The translations under genes were made by a program, and so were the position numbers. Shown here piece after piece: positions 8,711 to 19,629 of a stretch of 64,000 bases of DNA. The notes below the pieces were generated by a model that made no database searches, was not told the origin of the DNA, and worked only from the letters and a program-made list of their open reading frames with translations. The first letter of the stretch is position 1. Each line of letters opens with the position of its first letter. Origin of the DNA: Kushneria phyllosphaerae (lineage in GTDB: Bacteria > Pseudomonadota > Gammaproteobacteria > Pseudomonadales > Halomonadaceae); the NCBI RefSeq assembly GCF_900312995.1, contig NZ_ONZI01000004.1, positions 496,001-560,000 of the forward strand, given 5' to 3'.

Positions 8711-10048
8711 TTATCCGGCAACCATCATGTCATCGATCAGCCAGCTGCCGGTATGCACGCTGCTGCGTCGGTCGATGTCATCACCCAGCCCCACGAGATT
8801 GCTGAACATGTCGCGAAGGTTGCCGGCAATGGTGAACTCTTCCACGGGCGCCACAATTTCACCCTTTTCAATGAGGAAACCGGCTGCCCCGCGGGAGTAG
8901 TCTCCGGTGACCGTATTGACGCCCTGTCCCATCAACTCGGTCACCATGACACCACGCTCGACGCTGCCCAGAAGCGCTTTTTCAGGCGTAAGCGCGGCCT
9001 GAAGGCGCACGTTGCGCGCCCCACCAGCGTTGCCGGTGGTGACCAGCCCCAGCCGCCGGGCGCTATAGCTCGAGAGCATCCAGCTGGCCAGCCGCCCGTC
9101 CACAATGAAGTCATTGTCACGGGTATAGACCCCCTCATCGTCATAGGCACTGCTGGCCATGGCACCATACTCGCGCGGACGCTCCCCAAGGCTCAGCCAC
9201 TCGGGAAACAGGGACTCTCCCATCGCGTCGCACAAAAAGGAGGATTCGCGAAAAATGGCCCCCCCGGCAATGGCGTTGAGCAGATGTCCGATCAGCGAGC
9301 GCGCCATGTTCGGCGTAAAGATCACCGGCATTCTGCCGGTATCCATCGGTCTAGCACCCAGGCGCGCCATGGCCTGCTCGGCAGCGACGTGGCCTACCGT
9401 CTCGGGCTCTCGAAGACGAGTGGCATCGCAGTTGACGGTGTAGTCATGATCGCGTTGCATCCCGGCACCATCGCGGGCAATCATCATGCAAGACAGGGAG
9501 TGGTGGCTGGCGCGCGTCACCCCCATGAATCCATGACTGTTACCGTAGACGCTGACCCCTTCACTGGTTGAAAGCGATGCACCATCACTGCTGTCGATGC
9601 CTGGCACCGACAAACCACCCTGCTCACAGCGCCTGGCAAGCTCAATCGCGTCATCAGGTTCCAGCGCCCAGGGGTGATGAACCCCCATGTCAGGCAGATC
9701 CTGCGCCAGAAGCTCCGGGTCGGCCAGCCCGGCGGCCGGGTCCTCTGCCGTATAGCGGGCAATATCGATCGCACGCTTGATGGCGTCTGTCAGAGAGGCC
9801 TGTGAGGCGTCGCTGCTAGAGACACTGGCCCGGCGCCGGCCAAGATACAGCGTGACGCCGATGCCCTGATCACGTGCCATCTCCAGCGTCTCGACGCTGC
9901 CCTTTCGTACGTTGATTTCCATGCCCTGCTGGACACTGGCACCAATTTCACAGGCATCGGCGCCGGCGTTACGGGCGTACGCCAGTGCCTGCGTCACGGC
10001 TGCTTCCAGTGTCGCCTGCTGATCATCAATATCGAGTGTGCTCGCCAT
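8711..10048 (-). CDS. pmbA: Metalloprotease subunit TldE (PmbA)
   Basis: Non-catalytic partner of TldD in the heterodimeric TldD/TldE protease, which in E. coli matures microcin B17 and degrades the antitoxin CcdA. The product is 445 residues and has the U62-family fold with conserved stretches such as GLVTTGNAGGARNVRL and the C-terminal VGLGDDIDRRSS. It lacks the HExxxH zinc motif seen in tldD, as expected for this subunit. It is divergent from darP and convergent with mgtE; tldD lies 2 kb away on the same strand. Confidence 0.94.
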   Translation of the reverse strand: MASTLDIDDQQATLEAAVTQALAYARNAGADACEIGASVQQGMEINVRKGSVETLEMARDQGIGVTLYLGRRRASVSSSDASQASLTDAIKRAIDIARYTAEDPAAGLADPELLAQDLPDMGVHHPWALEPDDAIELARRCEQGGLSVPGIDSSDGASLSTSEGVSVYGNSHGFMGVTRASHHSLSCMMIARDGAGMQRDHDYTVNCDATRLREPETVGHVAAEQAMARLGARPMDTGRMPVIFTPNMARSLIGHLLNAIAGGAIFRESSFLCDAMGESLFPEWLSLGERPREYGAMASSAYDDEGVYTRDNDFIVDGRLASWMLSSYSARRLGLVTTGNAGGARNVRLQAALTPEKALLGSVERGVMVTELMGQGVNTVTGDYSRGAAGFLIEKGEIVAPVEEFTIAGNLRDMFSNLVGLGDDIDRRSSVHTGSWLIDDMMVAG

Positions 10049-10084
10049 GGCGCTCTCCTGTCTGCCCTGGAGGGGGAACGAGCC

Positions 10085-10093
10085 TGATATACT
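10085..10093 (+). promoter_or_regulatory. Extended -10 promoter candidate for darP
   Basis: TGATATACT in the 88-base divergent gap between pmbA and darP matches an extended -10 (TGn plus TATACT), 43 bases before the darP start. No good -35 was seen. Confidence 0.35.
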
Positions 10094-10136
10094 CGTTCAC
10101 CTTATTCATTTGTCCTTCGCTCGCCGGAGCCCTTGC

Positions 10137-10703
10137 ATGTCGCCACGAAAAAATTCACGCGCCCCCTCGGTTGAGGAGACGTCGTCTGACACCGATAGCC
10201 AGCATGATGCGCTTCATCATGACAATGGCAGACCCAACAAGACCCGCCTGAAGCAGGAAGCGCAGGAGCTCAAGGAACTGGGCGAACAGATTATCGCCAT
10301 GTCCGAGACAGAGCGTGCTCGCCTGCCGCTGTCCGATGATCTGCTGGCCGCCATTGATGAGACTCGTCGCATTACCTCACGTGAAGCGCGACGCCGTCAC
10401 ATGCAGTATGTCGGCAAGATCATGCGTCATGAATATCTCGACGAGATTCGTGCCGAATTCGACACCATGTCTCGCGAAAAGCGTCAGCGCGAGCTCGGCT
10501 TTCACCACCTTGAGCAGTGGCGCGACCGCCTGATCGAAGGCGACAACGACACCATCACGGCCTTTGTCAGCGAATACCCGGAGGTGGATCGCCAGACACT
10601 GGGACAACTGGTACGCAACGCCCGGGCAGAAAACGCCGCCGAGAAGCCACCGGCCAGTGCCCGCAAGCTCTTCCGCCTGATTCGCGATACTGCCGGGCTC
10701 TAG
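10137..10703 (+). CDS. darP: Ribosome-associated protein DarP (YjgA, DUF615)
   Basis: Small highly charged protein of the DUF615 family; in E. coli YjgA/DarP associates with late 50S ribosomal precursors and promotes subunit maturation. The ATG at 10137 gives 188 residues starting MSPRKNSRAPS. The upstream frame to 10038 runs back into the pmbA start and shows no family similarity. The core is recognisable (RRRHMQYVGKIMRH, FHHLEQWRDRL). It sits alone on the plus strand between pmbA and tldD. Confidence 0.9.
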   Translation: MSPRKNSRAPSVEETSSDTDSQHDALHHDNGRPNKTRLKQEAQELKELGEQIIAMSETERARLPLSDDLLAAIDETRRITSREARRRHMQYVGKIMRHEYLDEIRAEFDTMSREKRQRELGFHHLEQWRDRLIEGDNDTITAFVSEYPEVDRQTLGQLVRNARAENAAEKPPASARKLFRLIRDTAGL

Positions 10704-10724
10704 CGCCCGATCCGGTCGGCGGCT

Positions 10725-12188
10725 TTAACCGGCAGTGCCGCCGATCGTCATGGCATCAAGTTTCAGGGTGGGCTGTCCAACGCCTACCGGCACGGACTGC
10801 CCTTCCTTGCCGCACACCCCGACTCCGGTATCCAGCGCCAGATCATTGCCGATCATCGAGATACGCCCCATGGATTCCGGGCCGTTACCGATCAGCGTGG
10901 CGCCACGTACCGGGGTGGTAATCCTGCCCTTTTCGATCAAATAGGCCTCACTTGCCGAGAAAACAAAACGGCCCGAGGTAATATCGACCTGCCCGCCGCC
11001 AAAGCTTGCGGCGTAGATGCCGTGATCCACCGAGGCAACGATCTCTTCAGGATCATACGCGCCGGCGAGCATATAGGTATTGGTCATGCGAGGCATGGGT
11101 AGATGCGCGTAGGACTCGCGTCGTCCGTTGCCGGTCGGCGCCATGCCCATCAGCCGCGCATTGAGCCGGTCCTGCATGTAACCGGTCAGGATACCGTCTT
11201 CAATCAGCGGCGTGTACTGGCCGGGCGTGCCTTCATCGTCCACGCTCAGCGACCCACGGCCGTCTTCACAGGTGGCATCATCCACTACGGTCACGCCGCG
11301 GGCGGCCACCTGTTCTCCAATACGGCCGCTGAAGGCCGAGCTGCCGCGTCGATTGAAATCGCCCTCAAGGCCATGTCCTACCGCTTCATGCAGCAGCACG
11401 CCTGGCCAGCCGTTGCCCAGTACCACCGGCAGTTGTCCGGCCGGCGCATCGATGGCTTCCAGATTGACCAGCGCCTGACGAACGGCCTCTTTGGCATACT
11501 GCTCGGCGACGTCATCACGCACAAACCGTGTCAACGAGAAACGACCACCGCCACCGGCGCTGCCCCGTTCACGCCGACCATCGCGAGCAGCAATGACCGA
11601 CACGTTAAAACGTACCAGCGGGCGCAGATCCACCGCCTGAGTGCCGTCACTGTTTTGCACCATGACGGCGTCATAGGAGGCGCTCAATGAGACGCTGACC
11701 CGGACCACGGCCGGGTCCGCTGCGCGTGCAATCCGGTCAGCGTGCTTGAGCATGGTCACCTTGTCGTCGGCGCCCAGCGAATCGAGCGGGTTATCACTGC
11801 CATAGCGCGGCACCACCGACACCGATGCATTGACGGCGACCGGCGGCGTGCGCTGACCGGCACGCACGATCAGTGACGCGGTTCGCGCCGTACTGGCGAT
11901 GGCTTCACGGCTCAGCTGATTGGAGTAGGCAAAGCCGGTCTGCTCATGGTGCTGCGCACGAATGCCCAGCCCGCTGTCGATGCTGTAGGCAACATCCTTG
12001 ACCTCACCATCTTCCAGCGCCCAGGACTCGCGCCAGCTGCGCTGTAAAAAGATATCGGCAAAATCGATACCCGGCCCCATGGCCTTTTCAAGCCCTTCAT
12101 GAAGAGCAGCATCATCAAGCCCGTGTGCTTCAAGCAGTAGAGCACGGGCATCGTTCGATCGAGTGTCCGAAAGGGATGGCGTTGTCAT
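10725..12188 (-). CDS. tldD: Metalloprotease TldD, catalytic subunit
   Basis: Catalytic subunit of the TldD/TldE zinc metalloprotease that processes unstructured or modified peptides. The zinc motif HEAVGH is at residues 267-272, and the C-terminal region has the GVCGKEGQ stretch with a conserved cysteine. The 487 residues are the family length. Its start codon touches the yhdP stop, so it is the last gene of the run mreB-mreC-mreD-maf-rng-yhdP-tldD. Convergent with darP across 21 bases. Confidence 0.96.
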   Translation of the reverse strand: MTTPSLSDTRSNDARALLLEAHGLDDAALHEGLEKAMGPGIDFADIFLQRSWRESWALEDGEVKDVAYSIDSGLGIRAQHHEQTGFAYSNQLSREAIASTARTASLIVRAGQRTPPVAVNASVSVVPRYGSDNPLDSLGADDKVTMLKHADRIARAADPAVVRVSVSLSASYDAVMVQNSDGTQAVDLRPLVRFNVSVIAARDGRRERGSAGGGGRFSLTRFVRDDVAEQYAKEAVRQALVNLEAIDAPAGQLPVVLGNGWPGVLLHEAVGHGLEGDFNRRGSSAFSGRIGEQVAARGVTVVDDATCEDGRGSLSVDDEGTPGQYTPLIEDGILTGYMQDRLNARLMGMAPTGNGRRESYAHLPMPRMTNTYMLAGAYDPEEIVASVDHGIYAASFGGGQVDITSGRFVFSASEAYLIEKGRITTPVRGATLIGNGPESMGRISMIGNDLALDTGVGVCGKEGQSVPVGVGQPTLKLDAMTIGGTAG

Positions 12189-15100
12189 CAGCGCGTATGC
12201 TCCAGCTTGACCTGTGGCGTCTCCCAGGGACCCGCCACGTGATAATGAACCTGCGACACCCGGTCGAACCAGGGCTCGAACAGCTTGTGTAATAAATAAA
12301 GCACACCGCCCACCTGAGGCGCGCCCACCAGTACGGCGGCCAGCGGCAGATTCTGGGTCACCGGCACGGTCACGCCCAGGTGGGCATCGAGCGTACGTGC
12401 CGGTATATCGACCTGTCCAGCCACTGAAAAATGGGTGGCAGAGCCGTCAAAGAGAACGGGCTCAACCGTGCGGACCACGCCATCATGCAGCGTTGTGCGA
12501 GCATTGACCGACTTGAAGGCAACCCCCGAGCGGGTCACATCCGAGAAATTGAGCTGAAGCCGTCGCACCAGGTTATCGAGGTTCAAAAGAGATACCAGAT
12601 TCGCCCAGCGCGACTGTACGAAGGTCAATCGCCCGCTGCCCAGATCGGCATTGACGCTGCCATTGGCTTTTTCGACATCGAACTGCCAGGGCGCACCCGG
12701 CCAGGCCAGCTGCGTATCAAGTCTGCCGCTATCGGTCTGTAGTACGTTTTCAACTCCAAGCGATGCCATGGTCTTGCCCAGATCACCGGCTTTGGCTTCA
12801 AGGCGCAGGCGACTAAGGCTTGGAAGGCTGCCGGCCCGCTCCCATACCAGCTCTCCATTGGCATCCAGATCACTCATGCGAACCTGCAGGGGCGATATAT
12901 CAATGCGCTTGTCATCGGAGTGCCAACGACCCGACAGCCCCCCCAGTGTCCGCCCATCGAGTCGGACCTGATCAATATCGAACTCGCCATCGCCGAGACT
13001 TGCCAGCCCTTCCGGATAGGCCGTCAGTGATTTGTCTGCAGCGCTCCCATCGGCCGTCTCGCTGCTGCGCTTGACCTCTGTCATCAGTGGCGTCAGATCC
13101 AGCCAGTCAATATGCACAATGACCGGCAGGTCAGGATTGTCGCGCCAGTCGGCGGTACCGTTCAAAAAGGAGCTGTCCACGCTGGCATGCCAGTCGTTAC
13201 CACGAACCTGTCCCAGCCCGCGAGCGTCGCCCAGGCAGGTGACGCCAAACAGGACGCAGTCAGTATCCACCGAGATGCGCTCAATGGGCGAGATTTTCTG
13301 CGACGGCGCATCCGGGCGCCGACGGCGGCTGTTGTCATCGGCCGTGTCAGACAGCTGCGAAATCGCCAACTGCCAGGCCACCAGATCCAGCCGATCCGCA
13401 TGCCAGTTGACCTGCCAGTGTTCCTGGTCGGGCCAGCCAATATTCTCGGGCGGCATCTGTTCGAGCCAGACCTGCCCCTGATGACTGTTATGACGCCAGC
13501 GAGCGCGCACCAGATCTCCGGCTCGCATCTCCCCGGCGCCGCTGCCGACATCAACGTCCAGCGTCAGCGGCAGGGTCGTTTCGGGTGATTTCTGAAACGG
13601 CTGAGGCAATTGCAGCGAGAGCCCCTTTAACGGGGTCTGAACGTGGATCTGCGCCCCGCCGTCGCCCAGCGCGATCTGCGCCGTATAGTCGATCGGGCCA
13701 TGAACAATGGGAATAATGTTTTCAAGACCCAGCCAGCCGGCCACCCCTTCTGCGTAGCCATGACCGGAGATATCGATGCCGCCGTCCATCAGGTGTAGCT
13801 GGGCCCGAACCGGCCCTTCAAAGACCCGCGCATCCAGCGTGCCGGTAATGCTGCTTTGCTGACGTCGATAACCGTAATGGGCCTTGCCCTTCACATCGGT
13901 GACGGTCAGATCCGACTCTTTTGAGTACAGCGTGCCGCTGTCCAGTAGCGCATCACCGTTAATTGTGACCGCCTCCGGATCCGTGGTGGGCAGGGACACA
14001 TTGACCGAACCGATCAGACTACCGCTCGTGCGCCAGGTATTAAGCGTCTCGCTCAGGGAGGGATCCTCGAGCGGCGCCTTTTGCAAAAGTGACAGCAGAT
14101 TGCCGGCATCACCGGTCACCAGCGCCGAAAGCGTAAACTTCTGATCGTGAAGCGCCGCCTTTGCACCGCGTGAGACCATCCCCATTAGATTGGCATGGGT
14201 AATGTCGGCATCAAAATTGTTGCCGGCCATCGTGAAACGACCATCGAGCCCCGTGACCGGCGGCCAGCCTTTTTGCCAGGTCATGCTGACATTGCGCGCC
14301 TCGACCGACAGCTTGACCTTGTCTTCATCGGGTGCCCGGGGCTGGTCATCATTGAACAACAGCCGCAGCGCCACGTTGCCTTCGGGGATGTCGGCGCGAT
14401 GAATGCGCTTGTCCAGCCAGATGCGCACTTCGGGGTCGTCGATGGCGTTGACGGGCAGCCACTCACGGGGGGTTTCGGTGGAAACATCGTTGAAGGCGAC
14501 ATTCATGTCAAAGCGTTCCGGCTTGCCCGGCGGCGCCGTCAAAGCAAAGTCACCCTGAGCATGGGCACCGCGATGTTCCAGTTTGATGTCGCGGCCACCA
14601 AAGTGAATCTCGCCATCATCGCCGACTTTAAAGGAAAGCTGTCCGCTGACATTTTCAAGCGCCCAGGGCGTTAAAAAGACTTTTGGCAGGTTCAACACGG
14701 TATGCGCCGCGCCAAACTGCATCCGAGCGTCCAGCCCTTGCGCCGTCAGCCAGCCATCGACCGGACCGAACCCGGGAATCTGCTGCACCGGCTGACCCGA
14801 AACGTCTCGAAGTGATACGCGTGTTTCAATGGGACCACCTGCCGTGCGGCGAATGGAAGCCCCTTCCACACGCCCTTTGAGCGCCATCCCGGAAAGCATC
14901 CGGCGACTTTCGCCATCCGGCAGCGGCACGAGATCCGAGATGGTCGTCACATCGTCAAGCATAAAAGGGGTGGTTATGACGCTGAAGTCGGAAAAGTTTT
15001 CCGAGGCCTCAAGACTGGCCGCCCTGGGCAGCAGGGTCAGCGCCTGACCGTCACGCGAGAGTCCGAGTTGTTCGATGCTGCCGTGCCAGCGCTTGTTCGC

Positions 15101-16063
15101 ACCCTGTTCAAGGTTGGCTTCCAGCGTCATGTTATCAAGGGTAAAGGGCGCCCCATGATGACTGCCGGAGAGCTCCGCCACCCCCAGCGACAGCCGGGCC
15201 GAGGTCATGTCGCCCTTGTGCCAGCCCGCCCAGAGAGAGGCCTGCCCACGAGCGCTTTCGAAAGCGTAATTCGGCCAGAGTCCACGCCATAGATGAACCA
15301 GACGACGGGTCTGCTCGGCATCGGCCTTGAGCTGGAGTTCTCCGTTGAGAGACGAGAGGTCATCAAACCGGCCCGCCAGACCAAAGCCTTCCTTGTCAGC
15401 GTCTTCCCAGCGGGCCGAGGCTGCCAGCGTGTGCGAGCCATAGTTGGCGCCGCCAATGGCGAGCCGGTCAATCAAAAGCGAGGGATGCCTGGTGGGAATG
15501 CTGTCAGTGGGTGGATCACCTGCAGGGCGCTCGGGCTCAAGGGTATGGAAATTGATGCGACCGCCTTCAAGGTCAGCCGACTGGCGCACCAGTGTCTCGA
15601 CCCAGCTCGTAAGACGTTCAGGCGTAATATCGATGGGCCCATCATCGTTATCTTCCGCTGAAGGTCCCCACCCCCATTGGCCCGGCGCGGTCTCATACAG
15701 ATCGACCGTGGCGTTATCGGCATGAAGAGAGGACAGCGTCAGCGTCTGTCCGGCCAGCAGATCGAGCACATCAAGGTGCGCCTCGAGCGAACCCAGTGAC
15801 ACCAGTGAGCGCGTGCCCTTGTCACCGTTCAGGGCAAGATTGTTCAGCGCCACGACCAGATCGCGACCTTCCAGCTCGACACGCATGTCCTGCCAGCGCA
15901 CATGATACTGCGCCGGCAGGTCCAGCCATTCGAGCACCTGCTGCTGAAGGGCCGGCTGATTGAGCACGCCCAGTCGTAGCGACGTGGTCACTACTGCCAG
16001 TAGCAGCATCATGATGGCCACCAGAGTCAGCAGCCAGCGCATCAGGATTCGCAGCGAAGACAT
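12188..16063 (-). CDS. yhdP: AsmA-like giant envelope protein YhdP
   Basis: Very large inner-membrane-anchored periplasmic protein. In E. coli, YhdP with TamB and YdbH moves phospholipid to the outer membrane. I place the start at the ATG at 16063 ([10 protein letters not shown]), three bases past the rng stop, giving 1291 residues against about 1266 in E. coli. One transmembrane helix (residues about 10-30) is followed by long beta-strand-rich DUF3971 and AsmA-type segments. The C-terminus has the [18 protein letters not shown] hydrophobic stretch typical of the family. Many antisense open frames over it are shadows. Confidence 0.9.
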   Translation of the reverse strand: MSSLRILMRWLLTLVAIMMLLLAVVTTSLRLGVLNQPALQQQVLEWLDLPAQYHVRWQDMRVELEGRDLVVALNNLALNGDKGTRSLVSLGSLEAHLDVLDLLAGQTLTLSSLHADNATVDLYETAPGQWGWGPSAEDNDDGPIDITPERLTSWVETLVRQSADLEGGRINFHTLEPERPAGDPPTDSIPTRHPSLLIDRLAIGGANYGSHTLAASARWEDADKEGFGLAGRFDDLSSLNGELQLKADAEQTRRLVHLWRGLWPNYAFESARGQASLWAGWHKGDMTSARLSLGVAELSGSHHGAPFTLDNMTLEANLEQGANKRWHGSIEQLGLSRDGQALTLLPRAASLEASENFSDFSVITTPFMLDDVTTISDLVPLPDGESRRMLSGMALKGRVEGASIRRTAGGPIETRVSLRDVSGQPVQQIPGFGPVDGWLTAQGLDARMQFGAAHTVLNLPKVFLTPWALENVSGQLSFKVGDDGEIHFGGRDIKLEHRGAHAQGDFALTAPPGKPERFDMNVAFNDVSTETPREWLPVNAIDDPEVRIWLDKRIHRADIPEGNVALRLLFNDDQPRAPDEDKVKLSVEARNVSMTWQKGWPPVTGLDGRFTMAGNNFDADITHANLMGMVSRGAKAALHDQKFTLSALVTGDAGNLLSLLQKAPLEDPSLSETLNTWRTSGSLIGSVNVSLPTTDPEAVTINGDALLDSGTLYSKESDLTVTDVKGKAHYGYRRQQSSITGTLDARVFEGPVRAQLHLMDGGIDISGHGYAEGVAGWLGLENIIPIVHGPIDYTAQIALGDGGAQIHVQTPLKGLSLQLPQPFQKSPETTLPLTLDVDVGSGAGEMRAGDLVRARWRHNSHQGQVWLEQMPPENIGWPDQEHWQVNWHADRLDLVAWQLAISQLSDTADDNSRRRRPDAPSQKISPIERISVDTDCVLFGVTCLGDARGLGQVRGNDWHASVDSSFLNGTADWRDNPDLPVIVHIDWLDLTPLMTEVKRSSETADGSAADKSLTAYPEGLASLGDGEFDIDQVRLDGRTLGGLSGRWHSDDKRIDISPLQVRMSDLDANGELVWERAGSLPSLSRLRLEAKAGDLGKTMASLGVENVLQTDSGRLDTQLAWPGAPWQFDVEKANGSVNADLGSGRLTFVQSRWANLVSLLNLDNLVRRLQLNFSDVTRSGVAFKSVNARTTLHDGVVRTVEPVLFDGSATHFSVAGQVDIPARTLDAHLGVTVPVTQNLPLAAVLVGAPQVGGVLYLLHKLFEPWFDRVSQVHYHVAGPWETPQVKLEHTR

Positions 16064-16065
16064 GA

Positions 16066-17526
16066 TCACATCAGTACGATGTCGTACTGCTCCTGACAAT
16101 AGTGCTGTTCCACCTGAAAGCGGATGGCCTTGCCGATAAAGCTTTCCAGGTCCGCCACCGCCGTTGATTCCTCTTCATGCAGTCTGTCTACCACGCTCTG
16201 AGCGGCCATGACCAGATAGGTTTCCGGTGAATAGGCTCGCTCCTCGCGCATGATTTCGCGAAAGATCTCATAGCAGACCGTCTCCGGTGTCTTGAGGGTG
16301 CCGCGCCCCTTGCAGACGGGGCACGCCTCGCAGAGCACATGCTCCAGACTCTCCCGGGTGCGCTTGCGCGTCATCTGAACGAGCCCCAGTTCGGTTACCC
16401 CTGAAAGCCGGGTACGGGCATAATCGCGCTCGAGCGCCTTTTCCAGCACTCTGAGCACCTGACGCTGATGGTCACTGTCGAGCATATCGATGAAATCGAT
16501 AATGATGATGCCGCCCAGGTTGCGCAGCCGAAGCTGTCGGGCAATCGCTGTGGCCGCCTCCAGATTGGTCTTGAAAATGGTCTCTTCAAGATTGCGATGC
16601 CCCACAAAAGCGCCGGTATTAACGTCAATGGTGGTCATGGCCTCGGTCTGATCAATGATCAGATACCCGCCGGACTTGAGATCGGCACGCCGCTCCAGTG
16701 CGCGCTGCAGCTCATCCTCGACCGAAAAGAGATCAAAAATGGGCCGCTCGCCCGGGTAATATTCGATGTGTGATTCCAGCGCTGGCATCAGCTCCCGGGC
16801 GAAATCACACAGGCGATCATGGTTTTCCCGCGAGTCGATCCGGATCCGCTCGATACCCTCGCGCATGACATCGCGAAGCGTGCGGGTCGGCAGCGCCAGG
16901 TCCTCATAGAGCACCGCCGGCGCCTTCGTTTCGCGTCGCGCCACTTCAATCTTGCGCCACAGCCTGAGCAGAAACTGCATGTCGGCGGCCAGCGATTGCT
17001 CATCGACCCCTTCAGCTGCCGTGCGAATGATAAAGCCGCCGACCAGCCCGTCGCGGATGCCGGCCTGGGCATTGACCATATCCCGAAGGCGCCCGCGCTC
17101 TGTCTCATCCTCGATGCGCTGTGAGACGCCGGTATACGCGGCCCCCGGCATATACACCAGATAACGCGAAGGGATGGAAAGCTGGGTGGTCAGCCGAGCA
17201 CCCTTGGTCCCCATGGGGTCCTTGATGACCTGAACCACCAGCGCTTGCCCCTCATGCACCAGCGTTCGGATCGGCGCAGCTTCCTGTCCGGAATGGCCGG
17301 CCGGCATCAGTTCGTGGGCATGAATAAAGGCGGTGCGACTCTGGCCGATATCGACAAAGGCCGCCTGCATGCCCGGCAGGACACGCACAACCTTGCCCAT
17401 ATAGATATTGCTGACGATGCCGCGGCACTGGTCGCGCTCGATCCAGGCCTCCTGCAGCACGCCATTTTCAACCACGGCCACACGGGTTTCCATGGGCGTC
17501 ATGTTGATCAGGATTTCACCGCTCAC
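16066..17526 (-). CDS. rng: Ribonuclease G
   Basis: RNase E/G-family endoribonuclease that matures the 16S rRNA 5' end and turns over some mRNAs. The start is GTG at 17526, chosen because AGGAGG lies about eight bases upstream and the product then begins MSGEILINMTPMETR, matching the family; 486 residues. It contains the S1 RNA-binding domain, catalytic segments (MTTIDVNTGAF and IIIIDFIDM) and the Zn-link CPVCKGRG. It lacks the long C-terminal scaffold of RNase E. It overlaps maf by 11 bases. Confidence 0.96.
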   Translation of the reverse strand: MSGEILINMTPMETRVAVVENGVLQEAWIERDQCRGIVSNIYMGKVVRVLPGMQAAFVDIGQSRTAFIHAHELMPAGHSGQEAAPIRTLVHEGQALVVQVIKDPMGTKGARLTTQLSIPSRYLVYMPGAAYTGVSQRIEDETERGRLRDMVNAQAGIRDGLVGGFIIRTAAEGVDEQSLAADMQFLLRLWRKIEVARRETKAPAVLYEDLALPTRTLRDVMREGIERIRIDSRENHDRLCDFARELMPALESHIEYYPGERPIFDLFSVEDELQRALERRADLKSGGYLIIDQTEAMTTIDVNTGAFVGHRNLEETIFKTNLEAATAIARQLRLRNLGGIIIIDFIDMLDSDHQRQVLRVLEKALERDYARTRLSGVTELGLVQMTRKRTRESLEHVLCEACPVCKGRGTLKTPETVCYEIFREIMREERAYSPETYLVMAAQSVVDRLHEEESTAVADLESFIGKAIRFQVEQHYCQEQYDIVLM

Positions 17527-18136
17527 AACGCCCCTCCTGTTTGCCTTCCTGACCGACAAGCCACGGCGTCACGCCCTGCAGGGAGAGCAGCTGCGCCGTT
17601 TCACACAGCGGCAGACCGACAATGCCCGACCAACTCCCCTCGATGCGCGAGACAAACATTGCCCCGGCGCCCTGCAGTGCATAACCACCCGCCTTGTCGC
17701 GCCCTTCTCCACTGCCAACATAAGCGTTGATCTCGCTTTCTGCCATCAAGCGAAAATGAACATCGCTGATGACGCAGGCTTCCAGAAGCCCGGCCGGGCC
17801 CGTCACGGCCACGGCACTGATGACCTGATGCGAGCGTCCGGCCAGTCGGCGAAACCATGCCCGGGCCTGATCATCATTTTCCGGCTTGCCCAGAATCTGT
17901 CCATCCAGCGACAGGGCCGTATCCCCGCCCAGTACGGGCAGTGACGTGGCAAGCACCTGCTGGCCGGCAAGTGCCTTTTCACGGGCCAGACGCACCACAT
18001 AGTCCAGGGCCGGCTCATCAGAACGCGGCGTTTCATCCAGATCTACCGGACAGGCACGCGCTGACACGCCGATGGTCGACAGCAGTTCAAGGCGCCTGGG
18101 GGACGCCGAGGCAAGGATCAGATCAGGCGATGGCAT
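17516..18136 (-). CDS. maf: Maf-family nucleoside triphosphate pyrophosphatase (YhdE type)
   Basis: Hydrolyses non-canonical or excess nucleotides; the E. coli YhdE subgroup acts on dTTP/UTP. The start at ATG 18136 gives MPSPDLILASASPRRLELL, the standard Maf N-terminus, and 206 residues. Other conserved parts are YVVRLAREKA, VLGGDTALSLDG and DKAGGYALQGAGA. The same neighbours (mreBCD upstream, rng downstream) are found in enterobacteria. It lies 84 bases after mreD. Confidence 0.94.
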   Translation of the reverse strand: MPSPDLILASASPRRLELLSTIGVSARACPVDLDETPRSDEPALDYVVRLAREKALAGQQVLATSLPVLGGDTALSLDGQILGKPENDDQARAWFRRLAGRSHQVISAVAVTGPAGLLEACVISDVHFRLMAESEINAYVGSGEGRDKAGGYALQGAGAMFVSRIEGSWSGIVGLPLCETAQLLSLQGVTPWLVGQEGKQEGRCER

Positions 18137-18220
18137 GCGTATGGAGTATCCGAAAAAGGAGGCTGCAAGGGCGTCCTGATTCACCGAACCGCAACGATTC
18201 CGGTAACAGCGAACGGAGAA

Positions 18221-18697
18221 TCAAAAGGAAGCAAAGCGTCGGCGTACGACCTGCATCAGGGTAAACAGCCAGGGCCATAGTATGCCACCCAGAAGCGCTG
18301 CGTAGACAAACTCGAGATGCAGGGGTGAGCTCAGAAGAATGGCCCGCAGCCACTGTTCGAACAGCTGCATCAGGGCCAGCACGATCGTAACCAGCATGGC
18401 CTGTCGCCAAAGGGCATAAATCCGCATGCGCTGATACAGCAGCAGCGTCAAAAAGGCGATGGTGGCATACAGCAGGGCATTTTCTCCCAGCGGCGTTCCC
18501 TGCAGCAAATCAATCAGCATACCGATCAAAAAGCCGTGGAAAACGCCCACGCGATACGGCGTGATGATGCACCAGTAGATTAACACCAGACCGACCCAGT
18601 TGGGTCGCCACAGCAGCCACTCTTCAGGCAGTGGCATGACCTGCAAAATAAGGGCGCACAGAAAGGACAGTGGAATGACTGCCGAATAGCCTCTCAT
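18221..18697 (-). CDS. mreD: Rod shape-determining protein MreD
   Basis: Integral inner-membrane protein of the elongasome. The 158 residues form about five hydrophobic helices, with conserved RPNWVGLVLIYWCI and FHGFLIGMLIDLLQGTPLG typical of proteobacterial MreD. It overlaps the mreC stop by four bases, indicating coupled translation. The C-terminus ends in a basic tail (VVRRRFASF). Confidence 0.93.
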   Translation of the reverse strand: MRGYSAVIPLSFLCALILQVMPLPEEWLLWRPNWVGLVLIYWCIITPYRVGVFHGFLIGMLIDLLQGTPLGENALLYATIAFLTLLLYQRMRIYALWRQAMLVTIVLALMQLFEQWLRAILLSSPLHLEFVYAALLGGILWPWLFTLMQVVRRRFASF

Positions 18698-19605
18698 TGG
18701 CGCGCCTCCTGACGACCCGGACGCACCACCTGAAGGGCCGCATCCACGGCTTCCTGACTCAACTGATGACTTTTGGGCTTGAGCCGGTCATGGGTAAACA
18801 GCAGTAGAAAATTGCGGCTGCGATCAAGCTGAGCGATGGGGCGCACTTCCACGCTGGCAAAGGGCGTGCCCGCGTTGCGCATGATACGACTGACGCGTGC
18901 CACCGGATAGCCCTCGGGAAAACGACCGGTCAGTCCCGAGGTGACCAGCAGGTCCCCTTCGCGGATGTCGGTATTGTTGGGCACATTGTCCAGCGTCAGG
19001 CGACCGGGCTGGCCGGCGCCGCGAGCAATGAAGCGCAGGCCGTTGCGATTGATCTGGACGGGCACCGAATGGCTGGCATCGGTAATCAGGAGCACGCGGC
19101 TCGAGTAGCGCGACACCGAAATGATCTGACCGACCAGGCCTGCCGAATCCACCACGGGCTGGCCGCTGTACACTCCGCTTTGCTGACCACGGTCGATGAT
19201 CATCTGCTGCAGAAAGGGGTCATTGTCCAGCGTCAGAAGCCCGGCCGTAATCCAGGGAATCTCCTGGCGCGGCGTCGCCTTTAAAAGCTCACGCAGCCGA
19301 ACGTTGTCCTCGGAAAGACTGGCCATGCGCTGGACGCGCTGTGACAGGGTCAAAAGCCGCTCGCGAAGGCGGCGATTTTCATTGACCAGCCGGGTCTGAT
19401 CGCTCAATGCAAGCGAGGCCAGACTCAGGCCACGGGCAGGCAGACTGACGATCCATTGAACGGGCGCGACAACGGTTGAAATCTGGGCACGGACATCTTC
19501 CATCCAGCTCATGCGCTGATCGGCAAACATCAGAAAAGACGCCAGAATGACGCACAGGATCATTCGGTAGCCGGGAATGGGACCGTGCGAAAAAAGCGGT
19601 TTGAT
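18694..19605 (-). CDS. mreC: Rod shape-determining protein MreC, probable non-AUG (ATC) start
   Basis: Bitopic elongasome protein that links MreB to periplasmic cell-wall synthases. It has an N-terminal transmembrane helix, a coiled coil (NENRRLRERLLTLSQRVQRM) and the beta-barrel MreC domain (SRVLLITDASH, GDLLVTSGL). The first ATG is at 19563, but the 14 codons before it read (I)KPLFSHGPIPGYR, which matches the conserved MKPxFSxGP start of MreC. No ATG, GTG or TTG occurs there. GGAGG is seven bases upstream of an ATC at 19605, so that codon is the best start. If ATG 19563 is used, the product is 289 residues and lacks the cytoplasmic tip. Confidence 0.88.
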   Translation of the reverse strand: MKPLFSHGPIPGYRMILCVILASFLMFADQRMSWMEDVRAQISTVVAPVQWIVSLPARGLSLASLALSDQTRLVNENRRLRERLLTLSQRVQRMASLSEDNVRLRELLKATPRQEIPWITAGLLTLDNDPFLQQMIIDRGQQSGVYSGQPVVDSAGLVGQIISVSRYSSRVLLITDASHSVPVQINRNGLRFIARGAGQPGRLTLDNVPNNTDIREGDLLVTSGLTGRFPEGYPVARVSRIMRNAGTPFASVEVRPIAQLDRSRNFLLLFTHDRLKPKSHQLSQEAVDAALQVVRPGRQEARQ

Positions 19606-19629
19606 AGGCCTTCCTCCCGCGAACCATAT

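Noticed and set aside
13112..13588. Plus-strand frames opposite yhdP and other housekeeping genes
   Set aside because: Antisense shadows produced by high third-position GC; no ribosome-binding sites and no family motifs.
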